From: Nocardiopsis sp. FIRDI 009
GTDB taxonomy: Bacteria > Actinomycetota > Actinomycetes > Streptosporangiales > Streptosporangiaceae
Assembly: GCF_003386285.1 (NCBI RefSeq)
Contig: NZ_QPNC01000016.1
Coordinates: 62,001 to 126,000 of the forward strand
Direction of reading: 5' to 3'
Length of the DNA stretch: 64,000 nucleotides
In this document: piece after piece, positions 20,356-29,140 of the stretch
Numbering within the stretch: position 1 is the stretch's first letter
How the letters are laid out: each line of letters opens with the position of its first letter
The notes under the pieces: model-generated
What the model was told of the DNA's origin: nothing
The model's input: only the letters and a program-made list of their open reading frames with translations
Database searches by the model: none
Translations under genes and position numbers: made by a program

Positions 20356-20638
20356 CTCGGCGGTGGCCGCCCACGGTCGTCTACCCTGAGTGTCCGTCGT
20401 GTCGCGGCCCGTCGCCGCCGGGTGGCGACGCCACGGGATCCGCGCCCGGTGATGGGTGATCCCCGTCACCGTGCGCCGGTGCGGTCGGGCGCTCCTCCGC
20501 CGCCCGACCGGCCCCCGACCAGCGCCTCGGGTGAACCTTGAGCGGATCACCGCCCCGCCGTCGGCGCGTGCGCGGTGATCCTGCCCGACTCCTCCCCGCC
20601 GTTCCCGCGGACCTCGGATCGCCGGTTGCCAGATTGGT

Positions 20639-20654
20639 GGTGAACCGGTTCGCC
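20639..20654 (+). promoter_or_regulatory. Near-perfect palindrome upstream of the AfsA-like gene
   Basis: GGTGAACCGGTTCGCC is self-complementary at 14 of 16 positions and ends 30 bp before the ATG at 20685. The core AACCGGTT matches the centre of autoregulatory elements bound by TetR-type gamma-butyrolactone receptors (known for ScbR/FarA-type regulators). A second pair, CCGGTT (20622-20627) and AACCGG (20643-20648), overlaps it. No butyrolactone-receptor gene is adjacent, so the assignment is tentative. Confidence 0.4.
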
Positions 20655-20684
20655 AAGGGGCCTCGGGGAGGAACGGGAACCACC

Positions 20685-21668
20685 ATGACCACCAGTCCGG
20701 ACCAGTACACCGAACTCTCGTTCGACCAACCGGTGGAACGCACGATCGTCCACCGGGAGGCGGTCTCGGAGGTGTACGTCACCGACGCGTACGCCCTCGG
20801 AGACGACGCCTATCTGGTCGGCGCCCAGCTGCCGCGGCGCCACTTCTACTACACCGACCACCACGTCTCCCCCGACGTGCCCGACCACCTCCTCGTACTG
20901 GAGTGCTGCCGCCAGGCCGCGACGGTCGTCGCGCACCGGTGGCTCGGCGTCCCCCAGGACACCTCCTTCCTCGTCACCGAGTGGACCAGCCGGCTCCGCG
21001 AACCGGGAACGGCGCGGGCCGGGCGCGACCACCCCGGACGGCTGTGGATGAGGATCACCGCCCGCGACGTCGTGCGGCGCCGGGGCGAGGTGCGCTCCGC
21101 GGTCTTCGACATCGAACTCCGCCTCGACGACGAACCGCTGGGGTCCGGCACGGTCTCCGCCGGATACCTGGGCAAACAGGGATACCGGTCCTACCGGTCG
21201 CTGCGCCGGGGCTCGGAGCCACCGCTCTCCGGCGACATGCCGCCCGGACGGCGCGGCACGCCCGTCCCGGCCGCCCTGGTCAACCGCTGCGACCCGGACA
21301 ACGTCGTCCTCGTCGAGGGCGTGTGGGGGGCGAGCACGGCCGAGGCCCGCCTGGACGTGCCGGAGAACCACCCCGTCTTCTACGACCACCCCCTGGACCA
21401 CGTCCCGGCGATGTCCCTGCTGGAGGCCGCCTCCCAGGCCGCCGTCCTCGCCGCCGGAGCGGAGCTCCCCCGACCGCAGGGGTACGCGCACGGCCTGCAC
21501 GCCGTCTTCGCGTCCTTCGTCGAACTCGACGAGCCGACGGTCGTCCGGGCGCGGGTCGAACCCACCCTGGGGCCCGGACGGCGGGACAGGACCGTCATGG
21601 TCCGGTTCACCCAGGGGGACGAGGAGGTCTGCTCGGTCAGTGTCGGTGTCACCCCCCTGGAGGTGTGA
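20685..21668 (+). CDS. AfsA-family butenolide/gamma-butyrolactone synthase
   Basis: A 327-residue protein with two AfsA hotdog repeats. AfsA/ScbA enzymes condense a beta-ketoacyl-ACP with dihydroxyacetone phosphate as the first step to A-factor-type butenolides and butyrolactones. Repeat 1 (about 35-165) contains TDHHVSPDVPDHLLVLECCR; repeat 2 (about 185-325) contains VNRCDPDNVVL and HPVFYDHPLDHVPAMSLLEA. Both carry the family pattern D-H-x-x-D-H..L-E-x-x-R/S-Q. The start is ATG 20685 after GGGGAGGA. It is the first gene of a nine-gene operon; the next start is 3 bp after its stop. A palindrome with an AACCGGTT core lies just upstream. Whether the partner is DHAP or another hydroxyl compound is not shown by the sequence. 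Confidence 0.9.
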   Translation: MTTSPDQYTELSFDQPVERTIVHREAVSEVYVTDAYALGDDAYLVGAQLPRRHFYYTDHHVSPDVPDHLLVLECCRQAATVVAHRWLGVPQDTSFLVTEWTSRLREPGTARAGRDHPGRLWMRITARDVVRRRGEVRSAVFDIELRLDDEPLGSGTVSAGYLGKQGYRSYRSLRRGSEPPLSGDMPPGRRGTPVPAALVNRCDPDNVVLVEGVWGASTAEARLDVPENHPVFYDHPLDHVPAMSLLEAASQAAVLAAGAELPRPQGYAHGLHAVFASFVELDEPTVVRARVEPTLGPGRRDRTVMVRFTQGDEEVCSVSVGVTPLEV

Positions 21669-21671
21669 GCG

Positions 21672-22703
21672 GTGCGTTTCGCACGACCCCTGGCGCTGAC
21701 CGCGCAGGTCTGGTACCCGGAGGGCCGACAGACCGTCGAGGAGGCGCTGGCCGCCTCGGACGTGGACACCAGGACCGCCCGGGACCTCGGCTACACCAGC
21801 CTTCCCGTGAGCGAGGACGTGGCTCCACCGGACATGGCGGTGCGCGCGGCCCGGACGGCGCTCGACCGCGCCGGCCGTTCGGCCGACGACGTCTCCCTGC
21901 TGGCCCACGCCAGCGTCCACCACCAGGGCCACGACGCGTGGTCCGCCCCCCACTACATCGCCAACGAACTGGGCGCCCGCGCGGCCGTGCCCGTCGGGCT
22001 GCTCCAACAGTGCAACGGAGGCGCGATCGGGATCGAACTGGCCGCGGACCGGCTGGCCCGGGACCCCTCCGGCGCGGTCCTGGTGACCACGGCCGACCGG
22101 TTCCTGATGCCCAGCTGGCACCGTTGGCTGACCGACTACGGGATGGCCGCGGGCGACGCGGGCACGGCGGTCCTCGTCGAGCGCGGCGACGGAGCCGCAG
22201 CCGACCTGCTGCTGCACGCGATCACCACCCGCGCCGCCCCCGAACTGGAGGTCATGCACCGCGGGGACGACGGACTCAACGGCGGCCCCCTGGAACACAG
22301 CCCGATGATCGACGTGCGCCGCCCCAAGCGCGCCTTCATCCGGAGCCACGGCGCGGAGACCTTCACCAAGATCGCGCACGAGCGCATCGAGGACGTGGTC
22401 GCGGCGTGCCAGGCGGAGGCCGGGCTCGCCCGGGGCGACCGGCGCCTGCGCTTCGCGGTCCTGCCGCGCCTGGGCCGCAAGGCGATGGACGAGGCCTACC
22501 GGCCGCCCCTGGAGAGGGCCGCGGACACGGAGATCGTCGACCTCGGCCGGGCCAGCGGACACGTCGGGGCGGGTGACCTCAACGCGTCCCTCGCCGAGAT
22601 CGCCGCCGACGGACTCCTGGCGCCCGGCGAGTACGCCCTCGTCCTCAACGGGGGCGGGGGGTTCACCTTCACGGCCGTGGTCGTCAGCCGAACCGAACGC
22701 TGA
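21672..22703 (+). CDS. KAS III-like acyltransferase with altered active site
   Basis: A 343-residue thiolase-fold protein of the FabH (KAS III) superfamily. GTG 21672 follows GGAGG. The nucleophile is Cys114 in LLQQCNGG. The canonical His (HQAN) is replaced by VLPRLGRK (263-270). Where KAS III has Asn in GNTSAAS, this protein has SGHVGAGD, with His297 and Asp302. Cys/His/Asp sets are known from KAS III-like acyltransferases such as CerJ, which make ester or thioester bonds rather than C-C bonds. I therefore infer acyl transfer, perhaps off the operon's own ACP. A paralogue lies at 36094-37116; the two share HxQGHDxWS, QQxCNGG and RRxKRA motifs. Confidence 0.8.
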   Translation: MRFARPLALTAQVWYPEGRQTVEEALAASDVDTRTARDLGYTSLPVSEDVAPPDMAVRAARTALDRAGRSADDVSLLAHASVHHQGHDAWSAPHYIANELGARAAVPVGLLQQCNGGAIGIELAADRLARDPSGAVLVTTADRFLMPSWHRWLTDYGMAAGDAGTAVLVERGDGAAADLLLHAITTRAAPELEVMHRGDDGLNGGPLEHSPMIDVRRPKRAFIRSHGAETFTKIAHERIEDVVAACQAEAGLARGDRRLRFAVLPRLGRKAMDEAYRPPLERAADTEIVDLGRASGHVGAGDLNASLAEIAADGLLAPGEYALVLNGGGGFTFTAVVVSRTER

Positions 22704-22785
22704 CCCCGTCCCCGCCGTCCGACCCGGTTCTTCGAGAACCACCCCACACCATCCACCGACCCGCAAGCGATCAAGGGAGCATCCC

Positions 22786-23025
22786 ATGTCCAAGACCCAG
22801 GACCTCTTCTTCGACATCTTCAGCACCACCGCCGGAATCCCCCTGGAGGAGCTGACGCCCGACGCGACCCTGGAGTCGCTCGAGGTCGACTCCCTCCTCC
22901 TCATCGAGCTGACGGTCGCCGTGCAGAAGCGCGTCGGTGTGGTGATCGAGGAGGCCGACCTGGCCCCCGAGGCGACCCTCGGCGAGATCGTCACCCTGCT
23001 GGACAAGCAGCTCCAGGAGGCATGA
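22786..23025 (+). CDS. Acyl carrier protein
   Basis: A 79-residue acidic carrier. The phosphopantetheine serine is Ser36 in SLEVDSLLLIELTVAV. The usual DSL motif is present, with L-L in place of the common V-E just after it. ATG 22786 has an AAGGGAG site. Its stop overlaps the start region of the KAS II gene (ATGATGA), so the two are translationally coupled. As a dedicated carrier inside the AfsA operon it probably holds the growing chain that the AfsA-like enzyme uses. It needs a 4'-phosphopantetheinyl transferase encoded elsewhere. Confidence 0.92.
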   Translation: MSKTQDLFFDIFSTTAGIPLEELTPDATLESLEVDSLLLIELTVAVQKRVGVVIEEADLAPEATLGEIVTLLDKQLQEA

Positions 23026-24254
23026 TGACCGTGGATCACTTCGACGCGGTCGTCACGGGCGTCGGCCTGGTCACACCCGCGGGGATCGGCGTGGCGGACA
23101 ACATCGACCGGGTCTGGTCCGGTGTGTCGACCGCCGCGCGCACCCCGGCCCTGGCCGGTCTGCCCGTCGACTTCTCCTGCGCGGTGACGGACTTCGACCC
23201 CCTCCGGGACCTCGGACGGCGTAGGGCGGCCAGGGTCGACCGGGTGAGTCAGCTGGGCATGGCCGCGGCGCGCGGCGCCGTCGCCGACGCCGGGCTGGAC
23301 CACCGGACGTGGGACGGCGCACGGGTGGCCGTCGTGGTCGGCACCTCCTTCGGCGGGGTCGCCAGCCTGGAGCGCGAACACGACACCTACCGCGAGCACG
23401 GCCACGACCTGGTGTCACCCCTTCTGATGGTGACGGCACCGGTCAACATGACGGCGGGCTACATCGCCATGGACCTGGGTGCGCTCGGCCCCAACCAGGT
23501 CGTCTCCACGGCCTGCGCCTCCGGTGCGACGGCGATCGGCTACGCCCGCCTCCTCCTGCGCACCGGGGCGTGTGACATCGCGATCGCCGGCGGCAGCGAG
23601 GCGGCGCTCACCCCGACCGGGGCCGCCAGCCTGGCGAAGATGGGCGCGCTCTCGGGCCGCCGGGACGACCCGGCCCGCGCCTCCCGCCCCTTCGACGCCG
23701 ACCGCGACGGCTTCGTGGCCGGTGAGGGTGCGGGGATGCTGGTCCTGGAGCGTGTCGAGGACGCGCGCAGCCGTGGCGCGCGCGTGCGCGCGCGGATCAG
23801 CGGGTTCGGCGCCTCCGCCGACGGCCACCACCCCTCCGCCCCCGATCCCACGGGCTCCGGAGCCGAGCGCGCCATCCGCGCGGCGCTGGACGACGGGGGC
23901 GTGTCTCCGGCCGAGGTGGACCACGTGAACGCGCACGGAACCTCCACCCCCCTGAACGACGTGACCGAGGCGGGACTCATCAACCGGGTCTACGGCGACC
24001 GCCCGGCGGTCACGTCCACCAAGGGCGTCATCGGCCACCTCATCGGGGCCGCGGGAGCGGTGGAGACGGCCTACACCGTCCTGGCCGTCGAGACGGGCCT
24101 GGTGCCGCCCACGGCCAACCTGGAGAACGTCGACCCCGAGGTCGACGTCGACGTGGTGGCCAAGGAGCAGCGGAAGGTCCGGATCGAGGCGGCCGTCTCC
24201 CACTCCTTCGGGTTCGGGGGCCAGAACGCCGCGGTGTTGGTGACGTCCCCATGA
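23025..24254 (+). CDS. Beta-ketoacyl-ACP synthase II (FabF-type)
   Basis: A 409-residue condensing enzyme with the full Cys-His-His triad: Cys164 in STACASG, His304 in VNAHGTSTPLND and His338 in STKGVIGHLIGAAG. It should perform real decarboxylative C-C elongation, unlike a chain-length factor that lacks the Cys. Two adjacent ATGs (23022, 23025) and a GTG (23031) are possible starts. I take 23025 because AGGAGG ends 4 nt before it. It overlaps the ACP stop by one base and the FabG start by 4 bp. Sequence type (FabF-like, S-H-S-F-G-F-G-G-Q-N near the end) suits an extender in a short dedicated fatty-acid line. Confidence 0.93.
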   Translation: MTVDHFDAVVTGVGLVTPAGIGVADNIDRVWSGVSTAARTPALAGLPVDFSCAVTDFDPLRDLGRRRAARVDRVSQLGMAAARGAVADAGLDHRTWDGARVAVVVGTSFGGVASLEREHDTYREHGHDLVSPLLMVTAPVNMTAGYIAMDLGALGPNQVVSTACASGATAIGYARLLLRTGACDIAIAGGSEAALTPTGAASLAKMGALSGRRDDPARASRPFDADRDGFVAGEGAGMLVLERVEDARSRGARVRARISGFGASADGHHPSAPDPTGSGAERAIRAALDDGGVSPAEVDHVNAHGTSTPLNDVTEAGLINRVYGDRPAVTSTKGVIGHLIGAAGAVETAYTVLAVETGLVPPTANLENVDPEVDVDVVAKEQRKVRIEAAVSHSFGFGGQNAAVLVTSP

Positions 24255-24955
24255 GCCGTTCCACACTGGTCACGGGCGGCAACCGGGGGATCGGACTCGC
24301 CATCGCCCGGTCGCTCGCGGCGCGCGGTGACCGGGTCACCGTCACCCACCGTTCGGGGCCGCCGCCCGAGGGACTGGCCGGGGTGCGCTGCGACGTCACC
24401 GACCCGGACGCCGTCGCGGAGGCGTTCGCCGAGGTCTCCCGCGAACAGGGGGACGTGGAGGTCCTGGTGGCCAACGCCGGGATCACCCGCGACGGACTGC
24501 TGCTCGGCATGTCCGACGAGGACGTGGACGCGGTGCTCGACACCAACCTGCGAGCGGTCGTCCGGACGGTCCGGCACGCCGCGCGGGGGATGCTCGCCGC
24601 ACGGTGGGGGCGGATCGTCCTGGTCTCGTCCTCGGTGGCCATGACCGGTTCCCCCGGCCAGGCCAACTACGCCGCGGCCAAGTCCGGGCTCATCGGCCTG
24701 GCCCGCTCCCTCGCCTGGGAGGTGGGGTACCGCGGCGTCACCGTGAACGTGGTCTCCCCCGGCCTCGTGGACACCGACATGACCCGGAACCTGCGTCCCG
24801 CCCGCCGTGAGGAGTACCTGCGGGGAACTCCGCTGCGGCGGTCCGGGACCCCCGAGGAGATCGCCGCCGCCGTCGACTTCCTCACCAGTGATCACGCCTC
24901 GTACATCACCGGTGCCGTCCTCCCCGTCAGCGGCGGGCTCGGCATGGGGCACTGA
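24251..24955 (+). CDS. 3-oxoacyl-ACP reductase (FabG-type SDR)
   Basis: A 234-residue short-chain dehydrogenase. It has the Rossmann motif TGGNRGIG (8-15), NAG at 75-77 and catalytic Ser127, Tyr140 and Lys144 (SSSVAMTGSPGQANYAAAKSG). GQANYAAAK-x-G and the C-terminal VLPVSGGLGM are typical of FabG-like ketoreductases of fatty-acid and polyketide pathways. Its ATG overlaps the KAS II stop (ATGA). It most likely reduces the beta-keto group made by the operon's KAS enzymes. Alternatively it could reduce the butenolide or keto-lactone after AfsA action. Confidence 0.9.
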   Translation: MSRSTLVTGGNRGIGLAIARSLAARGDRVTVTHRSGPPPEGLAGVRCDVTDPDAVAEAFAEVSREQGDVEVLVANAGITRDGLLLGMSDEDVDAVLDTNLRAVVRTVRHAARGMLAARWGRIVLVSSSVAMTGSPGQANYAAAKSGLIGLARSLAWEVGYRGVTVNVVSPGLVDTDMTRNLRPARREEYLRGTPLRRSGTPEEIAAAVDFLTSDHASYITGAVLPVSGGLGMGH

Positions 24956-24981
24956 CCCGACCACGGAAAGGCGCGCTACAC

Positions 24982-25959
24982 ATGCCCACGGGAATCCTGT
25001 CGATCGGGGGACACGTCCCCGAGCGGGTGGTGGACAACCCGACGGTCGCCGACTGGTCCGGCACCACTCCGGAGTGGATCGCCGAGCGGACGGGCGTCAT
25101 GGAACGCCGTTACGCCGAACCGGGCACGGCCACGTCGGACATGGCCCTGCCCGCGGCGCGCGAGGCCCTGGCGGGGGCGCCCGACGGGCGTACGCCCACG
25201 ACACTGGTCGTGGCCACCTGCACCCCCGACGTCCCCCAGCCGTCCACCGCCGCCATCCTCCAGGCCAAACTGGGCCTGCCCACCCTCGCCGCCTTCGACG
25301 TCAACGCGGTGTGCAGCGGCTTCCTGTACGGCCTCACCGTCGCCGACGCCCTGCTCCGCGAACGCCCCGACGAGCGGGCCCTCGTCGTCGGGGCCGACAT
25401 GTTCTCCAGGATCATGAACCGCTCCGACCGGCGCACGGTGAGCCTCTTCGGGGACGGCGCCGGCGCGGTGGTCCTCGGGCACGTCCCCGAGGGCTACGGC
25501 ATCCAGGGCGGCCACCTCGTGGCGGACGGCGAGTACCACCGCTACGTGGGGGTCGACGCCGGCGGCACCGCGCTGCCCCTCGACGAGGCGGCGCGGGAGT
25601 CGGACGCCCACCTGTTCCACATGGACGGCCGCAGCGTCCGGGAGTACGCGTTGTCCACCCTGGACAAGCTGGTGCACCAGACCCTGGACGACGCCGGGCT
25701 CGGCCTCGGCGACATCGACCGGTTCGTCTTCCACCAGGCCAACACCCGCCTGCTCACGGGCTTCGCGGACGAGGCCGGGATCGATCCGGCGCGGATGACG
25801 CTCACGGCGCCCCGCCTCGGCAACACGGCGGCGGCCTCGGTTCCGCTCACCCTGGCCGCCGCCCACGCCGAACGCCCCCTCCAGCGGGGCGAACGGCTGC
25901 TGTTCGCGGCGGTCGGCGGCGGGATGACCGCCGCGACGACCCTCATGACCTGGTACTGA
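24982..25959 (+). CDS. Beta-ketoacyl-ACP synthase III (FabH-type), canonical active site
   Basis: A 325-residue KAS III with the complete triad Cys111 (NAVCSGF), His251 (FVFHQANTRLL) and Asn281 (RLGNTAAAS). It should prime chain building from an acyl-CoA starter and malonyl-ACP. It differs from the KAS III-like protein at 21672, which lacks the His/Asn pair, so the operon holds one priming and one non-canonical KAS III. The ATG at 24982 has GGAAAGG upstream. The gap to FabG is 26 bp. The starter preference cannot be read from the sequence. Confidence 0.92.
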   Translation: MPTGILSIGGHVPERVVDNPTVADWSGTTPEWIAERTGVMERRYAEPGTATSDMALPAAREALAGAPDGRTPTTLVVATCTPDVPQPSTAAILQAKLGLPTLAAFDVNAVCSGFLYGLTVADALLRERPDERALVVGADMFSRIMNRSDRRTVSLFGDGAGAVVLGHVPEGYGIQGGHLVADGEYHRYVGVDAGGTALPLDEAARESDAHLFHMDGRSVREYALSTLDKLVHQTLDDAGLGLGDIDRFVFHQANTRLLTGFADEAGIDPARMTLTAPRLGNTAAASVPLTLAAAHAERPLQRGERLLFAAVGGGMTAATTLMTWY

Positions 25960-25990
25960 CACCCCACCCGACCACGCTAGGAGCGTATCC

Positions 25991-26734
25991 ATGCTCATGG
26001 AGGGGACGACGGCCGTCGTCACCGGTGGCACACGCGGCCTCGGCCGCGCCATCGCGGAGAGTTTCCTCGCGGAGGGCGCGTCCGTGGTGTGCGCGGCGCG
26101 CAACCCCTACGACATCAAGGAAGTGGCCGACCGCCACCCCGGGCGGCTGCGCTACCAGGAGACGGACGTCACCGACGAGGAGTCGGTCCACGCCCTGATG
26201 GAGTCCACCGTGGCGGAGTTCGGCGGTGTGGACGTGCTCGTCAACAACGCCGGGGTCAGCCGGGACGGGAAGATCACCCGACTGACCCTGGACGAGTGGA
26301 ACACCACCCTGAACACGAACCTGACGGGTGTGTTCCTCGGAACGCGGGCCGCCGCCAGGGTGATGGCCGAGCACGGGGGCGGGCGGATCGTCAACGTCTC
26401 CTCCTGCGTCGCGACCCGACCCGCGCCCGGTACCTCCGCCTACAGCGCGAGCAAGGCGGCGGTGGAGATGTTCACCCGCTCCAGCGCCGTCGAGCTGGCC
26501 CCCAAGGGGATCGTCGTCAACGCGCTCGCCCCCGGATACATCGACGAGGGCATGGGCCGCCAGGTCGCGGCCAACGCGAGGATCTGGGAGGTCTACCGGT
26601 CCCGGATGCTCAGCGGACGGCTGGGCCGCCCGGAGGAGGTCGGCGCGGCCGCGGTGTTCCTCGCCAGCGCGGAGGGGTCCTACGTCAACGGGCACGTCCT
26701 GGAGGTCAACGGGGGGCTGATGTGGACGTCCTGA
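25991..26734 (+). CDS. Second SDR reductase of the AfsA operon
   Basis: A 247-residue classical SDR: TGGTRGLG (11-18), NNAG (85-88), Ser138, Tyr151 and Lys155 (NVSSCVATRPAPGTSAYSASK). The Arg39-type residue after strand 2 (CAARN) suggests NADPH. It is closer to secondary-alcohol/gluconate-type SDRs than the FabG neighbour. It could reduce the butenolide or keto-lactone, a step done by a separate reductase in A-factor-type pathways. The operon position 31 bp after FabH and a 13-bp overlap with the flavin enzyme support a joint role. Confidence 0.88.
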   Translation: MLMEGTTAVVTGGTRGLGRAIAESFLAEGASVVCAARNPYDIKEVADRHPGRLRYQETDVTDEESVHALMESTVAEFGGVDVLVNNAGVSRDGKITRLTLDEWNTTLNTNLTGVFLGTRAAARVMAEHGGGRIVNVSSCVATRPAPGTSAYSASKAAVEMFTRSSAVELAPKGIVVNALAPGYIDEGMGRQVAANARIWEVYRSRMLSGRLGRPEEVGAAAVFLASAEGSYVNGHVLEVNGGLMWTS

Positions 26735-28308
26735 TCGTCGGAGGCGGTCCCGTCGGCCTGCTCCTCGCCTGCGAGCTGCGTCAGCGGGGACTCTCCGTGC
26801 GGGTCGTCGACGCGGGTCGCGACGCCGGCCCCCACTCGCGGGCCAACGTCGTCTGGCCGCGCAACCTGGAACTCCTCAACCGCGTCGGCGTGACGGACCG
26901 GCTGGTGGAACGCGGACACCGGCTGTCGGGGACCGCCTTCTACTCGTCCGGCCGCCGGATCGGAACCGCCTACATGAGCGCCTTGGGGGACACGCCCCAC
27001 CCGCACGCGGTGATGATCTCGCAGAACGAGACCGAGCGCGTCCTCAGCGAGCGGTTGGGCGAGCTCGGCACCGCCGTCGAGTCCGGCGTACGCCTGGTCG
27101 GCCTCGACTCCCCGGGCTCCGACACCCCGGGGGACCACCCGAGGGCGCGCCTGGAGCACCCGGACGGCCGGGTCGAGGAGGTCGAACCGGCGTGGCTGGT
27201 CGGCGCGGACGGTGCGCACAGCACGGTCCGCTCCCTCCTCCGGATCGGCTACACCGGAAGCCAGCTGGACCTGACGTTCGCGATCACCGACGCCGAGCTG
27301 ACCACCGGCCTGTCCGGGGATCTCTCGCACTACTGCTACTCACCCCGGGGGGCGGTCGTCCTCGGGCCCATGGGCGGCGGGGTGTTCCGGCTGGCGGTCA
27401 ACGTCCCGCACGACGCCCATCCGGAGCCGCCCGGCCCCGAGGTCTTCCAGCGGGTGCTGGACGAACGGGCGGGCGGCGGCTCCACCGTGGAGGGGCTGCG
27501 CTGGAGCGCGACCTTCCGCGTGCGGTGCCGGTTGGCGGAGAGGTTCCGCGTCGGGCGCTGCTTCCTCGTCGGGGACGCGGCCCACATCGTCAGCCCGGCC
27601 GGAGGCCAGGGCATGAACACCGGAATGCAGGACGCGGTCAACCTGGCCTGGAAACTCGGCGGGGTGCTCAGGGAGGAGCTCGACGGCGCGGTCCTGGACA
27701 GCTACGACACCGAACGTCGCGCCGTCTCCCACCGGGTGGCCCGCTCCACCGCCTTCATGACCAGGTTCGGTGTGGTCACCACACCGGTCAGGACGGCCGT
27801 TCGCGACACCGCCTTCAGGATCGCCGACCGGACCGGTGTCCTCCAGAGGTACATGGCGCCCCAGCTCAGCCAGACCGACATCGGCTACGAGGAGGAGGCG
27901 GCCGGTCCGCTGGCGGCCGTGCGGGCGTTCACCCGCCGGACGGCGCCGGTCGGCGCGCGGCTCCCGGTGGCCCTGGGCGGAGGGGACGGCCGCGTGGTCC
28001 GAGGACGGTGGCCGGTCGTCGACCGGGACGGGTACACGCTCCTGCTGTGGCGCGGCACGGGTGCGGCGCCGACGGCCCGCGCGCTCCGCGGTGACCGTGT
28101 CCGGAGTCTGGTCGCCGGCCGGGCCGCGGTGCTCGAACTCGACCGGAGCGTCCACCCGTCCCTGGCGCGGGCGTTGGGGAACGAGCCCGTCGCGGCCGTC
28201 GTCCGTCCGGACGGCCACCTCCAGGCGCGTGTCACCCCGCCGGACCCGGACCGGCTCCGCGGGGTACTGGACGGACTGCCGCTGAGCACCGTGGGGAGTG
28301 GCCGATGA
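26722..28308 (+). CDS. FAD-dependent monooxygenase (group A, PheA/TfdB type)
   Basis: A 528-residue flavoprotein starting at GTG 26722 inside the end of the SDR gene. Motifs: GGGPVGLLLA dinucleotide fold at 7-16, GADGAHS near 159-165 and FLVGDAAHIVSPAGGQGMN (about 282-300) contacting the FAD pyrophosphate. A thioredoxin-like C-terminal region follows from about residue 400. Length and motif order match aromatic-polyketide hydroxylases and Baeyer-Villiger-like relatives. Here the substrate is presumably the AfsA-derived lactone or its acyl chain. It overlaps the HAD gene by 4 bp (ATGA). Confidence 0.9.
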   Translation: MDVLIVGGGPVGLLLACELRQRGLSVRVVDAGRDAGPHSRANVVWPRNLELLNRVGVTDRLVERGHRLSGTAFYSSGRRIGTAYMSALGDTPHPHAVMISQNETERVLSERLGELGTAVESGVRLVGLDSPGSDTPGDHPRARLEHPDGRVEEVEPAWLVGADGAHSTVRSLLRIGYTGSQLDLTFAITDAELTTGLSGDLSHYCYSPRGAVVLGPMGGGVFRLAVNVPHDAHPEPPGPEVFQRVLDERAGGGSTVEGLRWSATFRVRCRLAERFRVGRCFLVGDAAHIVSPAGGQGMNTGMQDAVNLAWKLGGVLREELDGAVLDSYDTERRAVSHRVARSTAFMTRFGVVTTPVRTAVRDTAFRIADRTGVLQRYMAPQLSQTDIGYEEEAAGPLAAVRAFTRRTAPVGARLPVALGGGDGRVVRGRWPVVDRDGYTLLLWRGTGAAPTARALRGDRVRSLVAGRAAVLELDRSVHPSLARALGNEPVAAVVRPDGHLQARVTPPDPDRLRGVLDGLPLSTVGSGR

Positions 28309-29033
28309 CGGCGGAGCGACACGACGGAGCACCCGTCGGAGGGGGCCGGGTCATCGCCTTCTTCGACGTGGACGAGACCCTGGTGGCGATGAAGAACCCG
28401 TTCGAGCTGGTGCGCTACCGCCTGCGTCGCCGGGGTGACGACGGCGCGGCCTACGAGGACTTCGTCCGGCCGCTCCGTGAGCTGGCGCTCTCGGGGGTGG
28501 AGCCGGTGGAGGTGAGCCGGGAGTTCTACCGGGCGCTCGCCGGAGTCTCATGGTTCGAACTGTGCGACCTGGGGCGTCAGTGGTACGCGGACCTCAGTGA
28601 GCGGGGGGTGCCCTTCGTCGCCTCGGCCGTCGCCGCGCTCCGCGAGCACCAGGTGAGGGGCCACGTGACGGTCGCGGTCTCCGGCGCCTGGTCGGCGAGC
28701 CTGCGTCCGATCACCGACGACCTCGGCATCGACCTGGTGCTGTGCACCGAGCCGGAGCTGGACCAGGCGGGCAGGCTGACCGGCGGCGTCGACCGGGCCA
28801 TGTTCGGCCCGGCGAAGGCGAGGGCCGTCCGGTCGGCCCTGGAGCGGTACGGAGCCGACCCGCGGGACTGCCACGCCTACGCGGACGACTCCACCGACGA
28901 GGACATGCTCCGCCTGGTGGGGTATCCGACGGTGGTCGGGGACAACCGGGCGCTGACGCGCATCGCGGCCGACGAGGGCTGGCGCGTGCTCCCCGGCGGG
29001 ACCGTTCCGGGGACCGAGCGCCTGCGGGTGTGA
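28305..29033 (+). CDS. HAD-IB family phosphatase
   Basis: A 242-residue haloacid-dehalogenase hydrolase of the SerB-like IB group. Motif I is FFDVDET with nucleophile Asp21 and Asp23. Motif II Ser is in TVAVSGAW. Motif III Lys is in the PAKARAV segment, and motif IV is ADDSTDEDML. In A-factor-type biosynthesis a phosphate from DHAP must be removed after AfsA condensation. This enzyme is a good candidate for that step, by inference from context. It is the last gene of the operon and is followed by a very strong terminator. Confidence 0.88.
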   Translation: MTAERHDGAPVGGGRVIAFFDVDETLVAMKNPFELVRYRLRRRGDDGAAYEDFVRPLRELALSGVEPVEVSREFYRALAGVSWFELCDLGRQWYADLSERGVPFVASAVAALREHQVRGHVTVAVSGAWSASLRPITDDLGIDLVLCTEPELDQAGRLTGGVDRAMFGPAKARAVRSALERYGADPRDCHAYADDSTDEDMLRLVGYPTVVGDNRALTRIAADEGWRVLPGGTVPGTERLRV

Positions 29034-29074
29034 GCGCTTCCGCCGGCCCCCGGCGGGGCGGAGGCGGGACACAC

Positions 29075-29120
29075 ACGGACGGGGTGGTCCGGGAGGAGAC
29101 TCCCGGACCACCCCGTCCGT
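29075..29120 (+). terminator. Perfect 21-bp terminator stem after the AfsA operon
   Basis: Arms at 29075-29095 and 29100-29120 are perfectly complementary over 21 bp with a GAGA loop. The left arm begins ACGGACGGGG. The stem lies 41 bp after the HAD stop codon and 20 bp before the stop of the convergent cupin gene, so it can serve both directions. Confidence 0.92.
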
Positions 29121-29140
29121 CGTTCGCGGACCCCGGCCGG

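Noticed and set aside
20547..23405. A 952-codon minus-strand frame opposite the AfsA operon
   Set aside because: It is a shadow of high-GC third codon positions. The plus strand encodes recognisable AfsA, KAS III-like, ACP and KAS II proteins.
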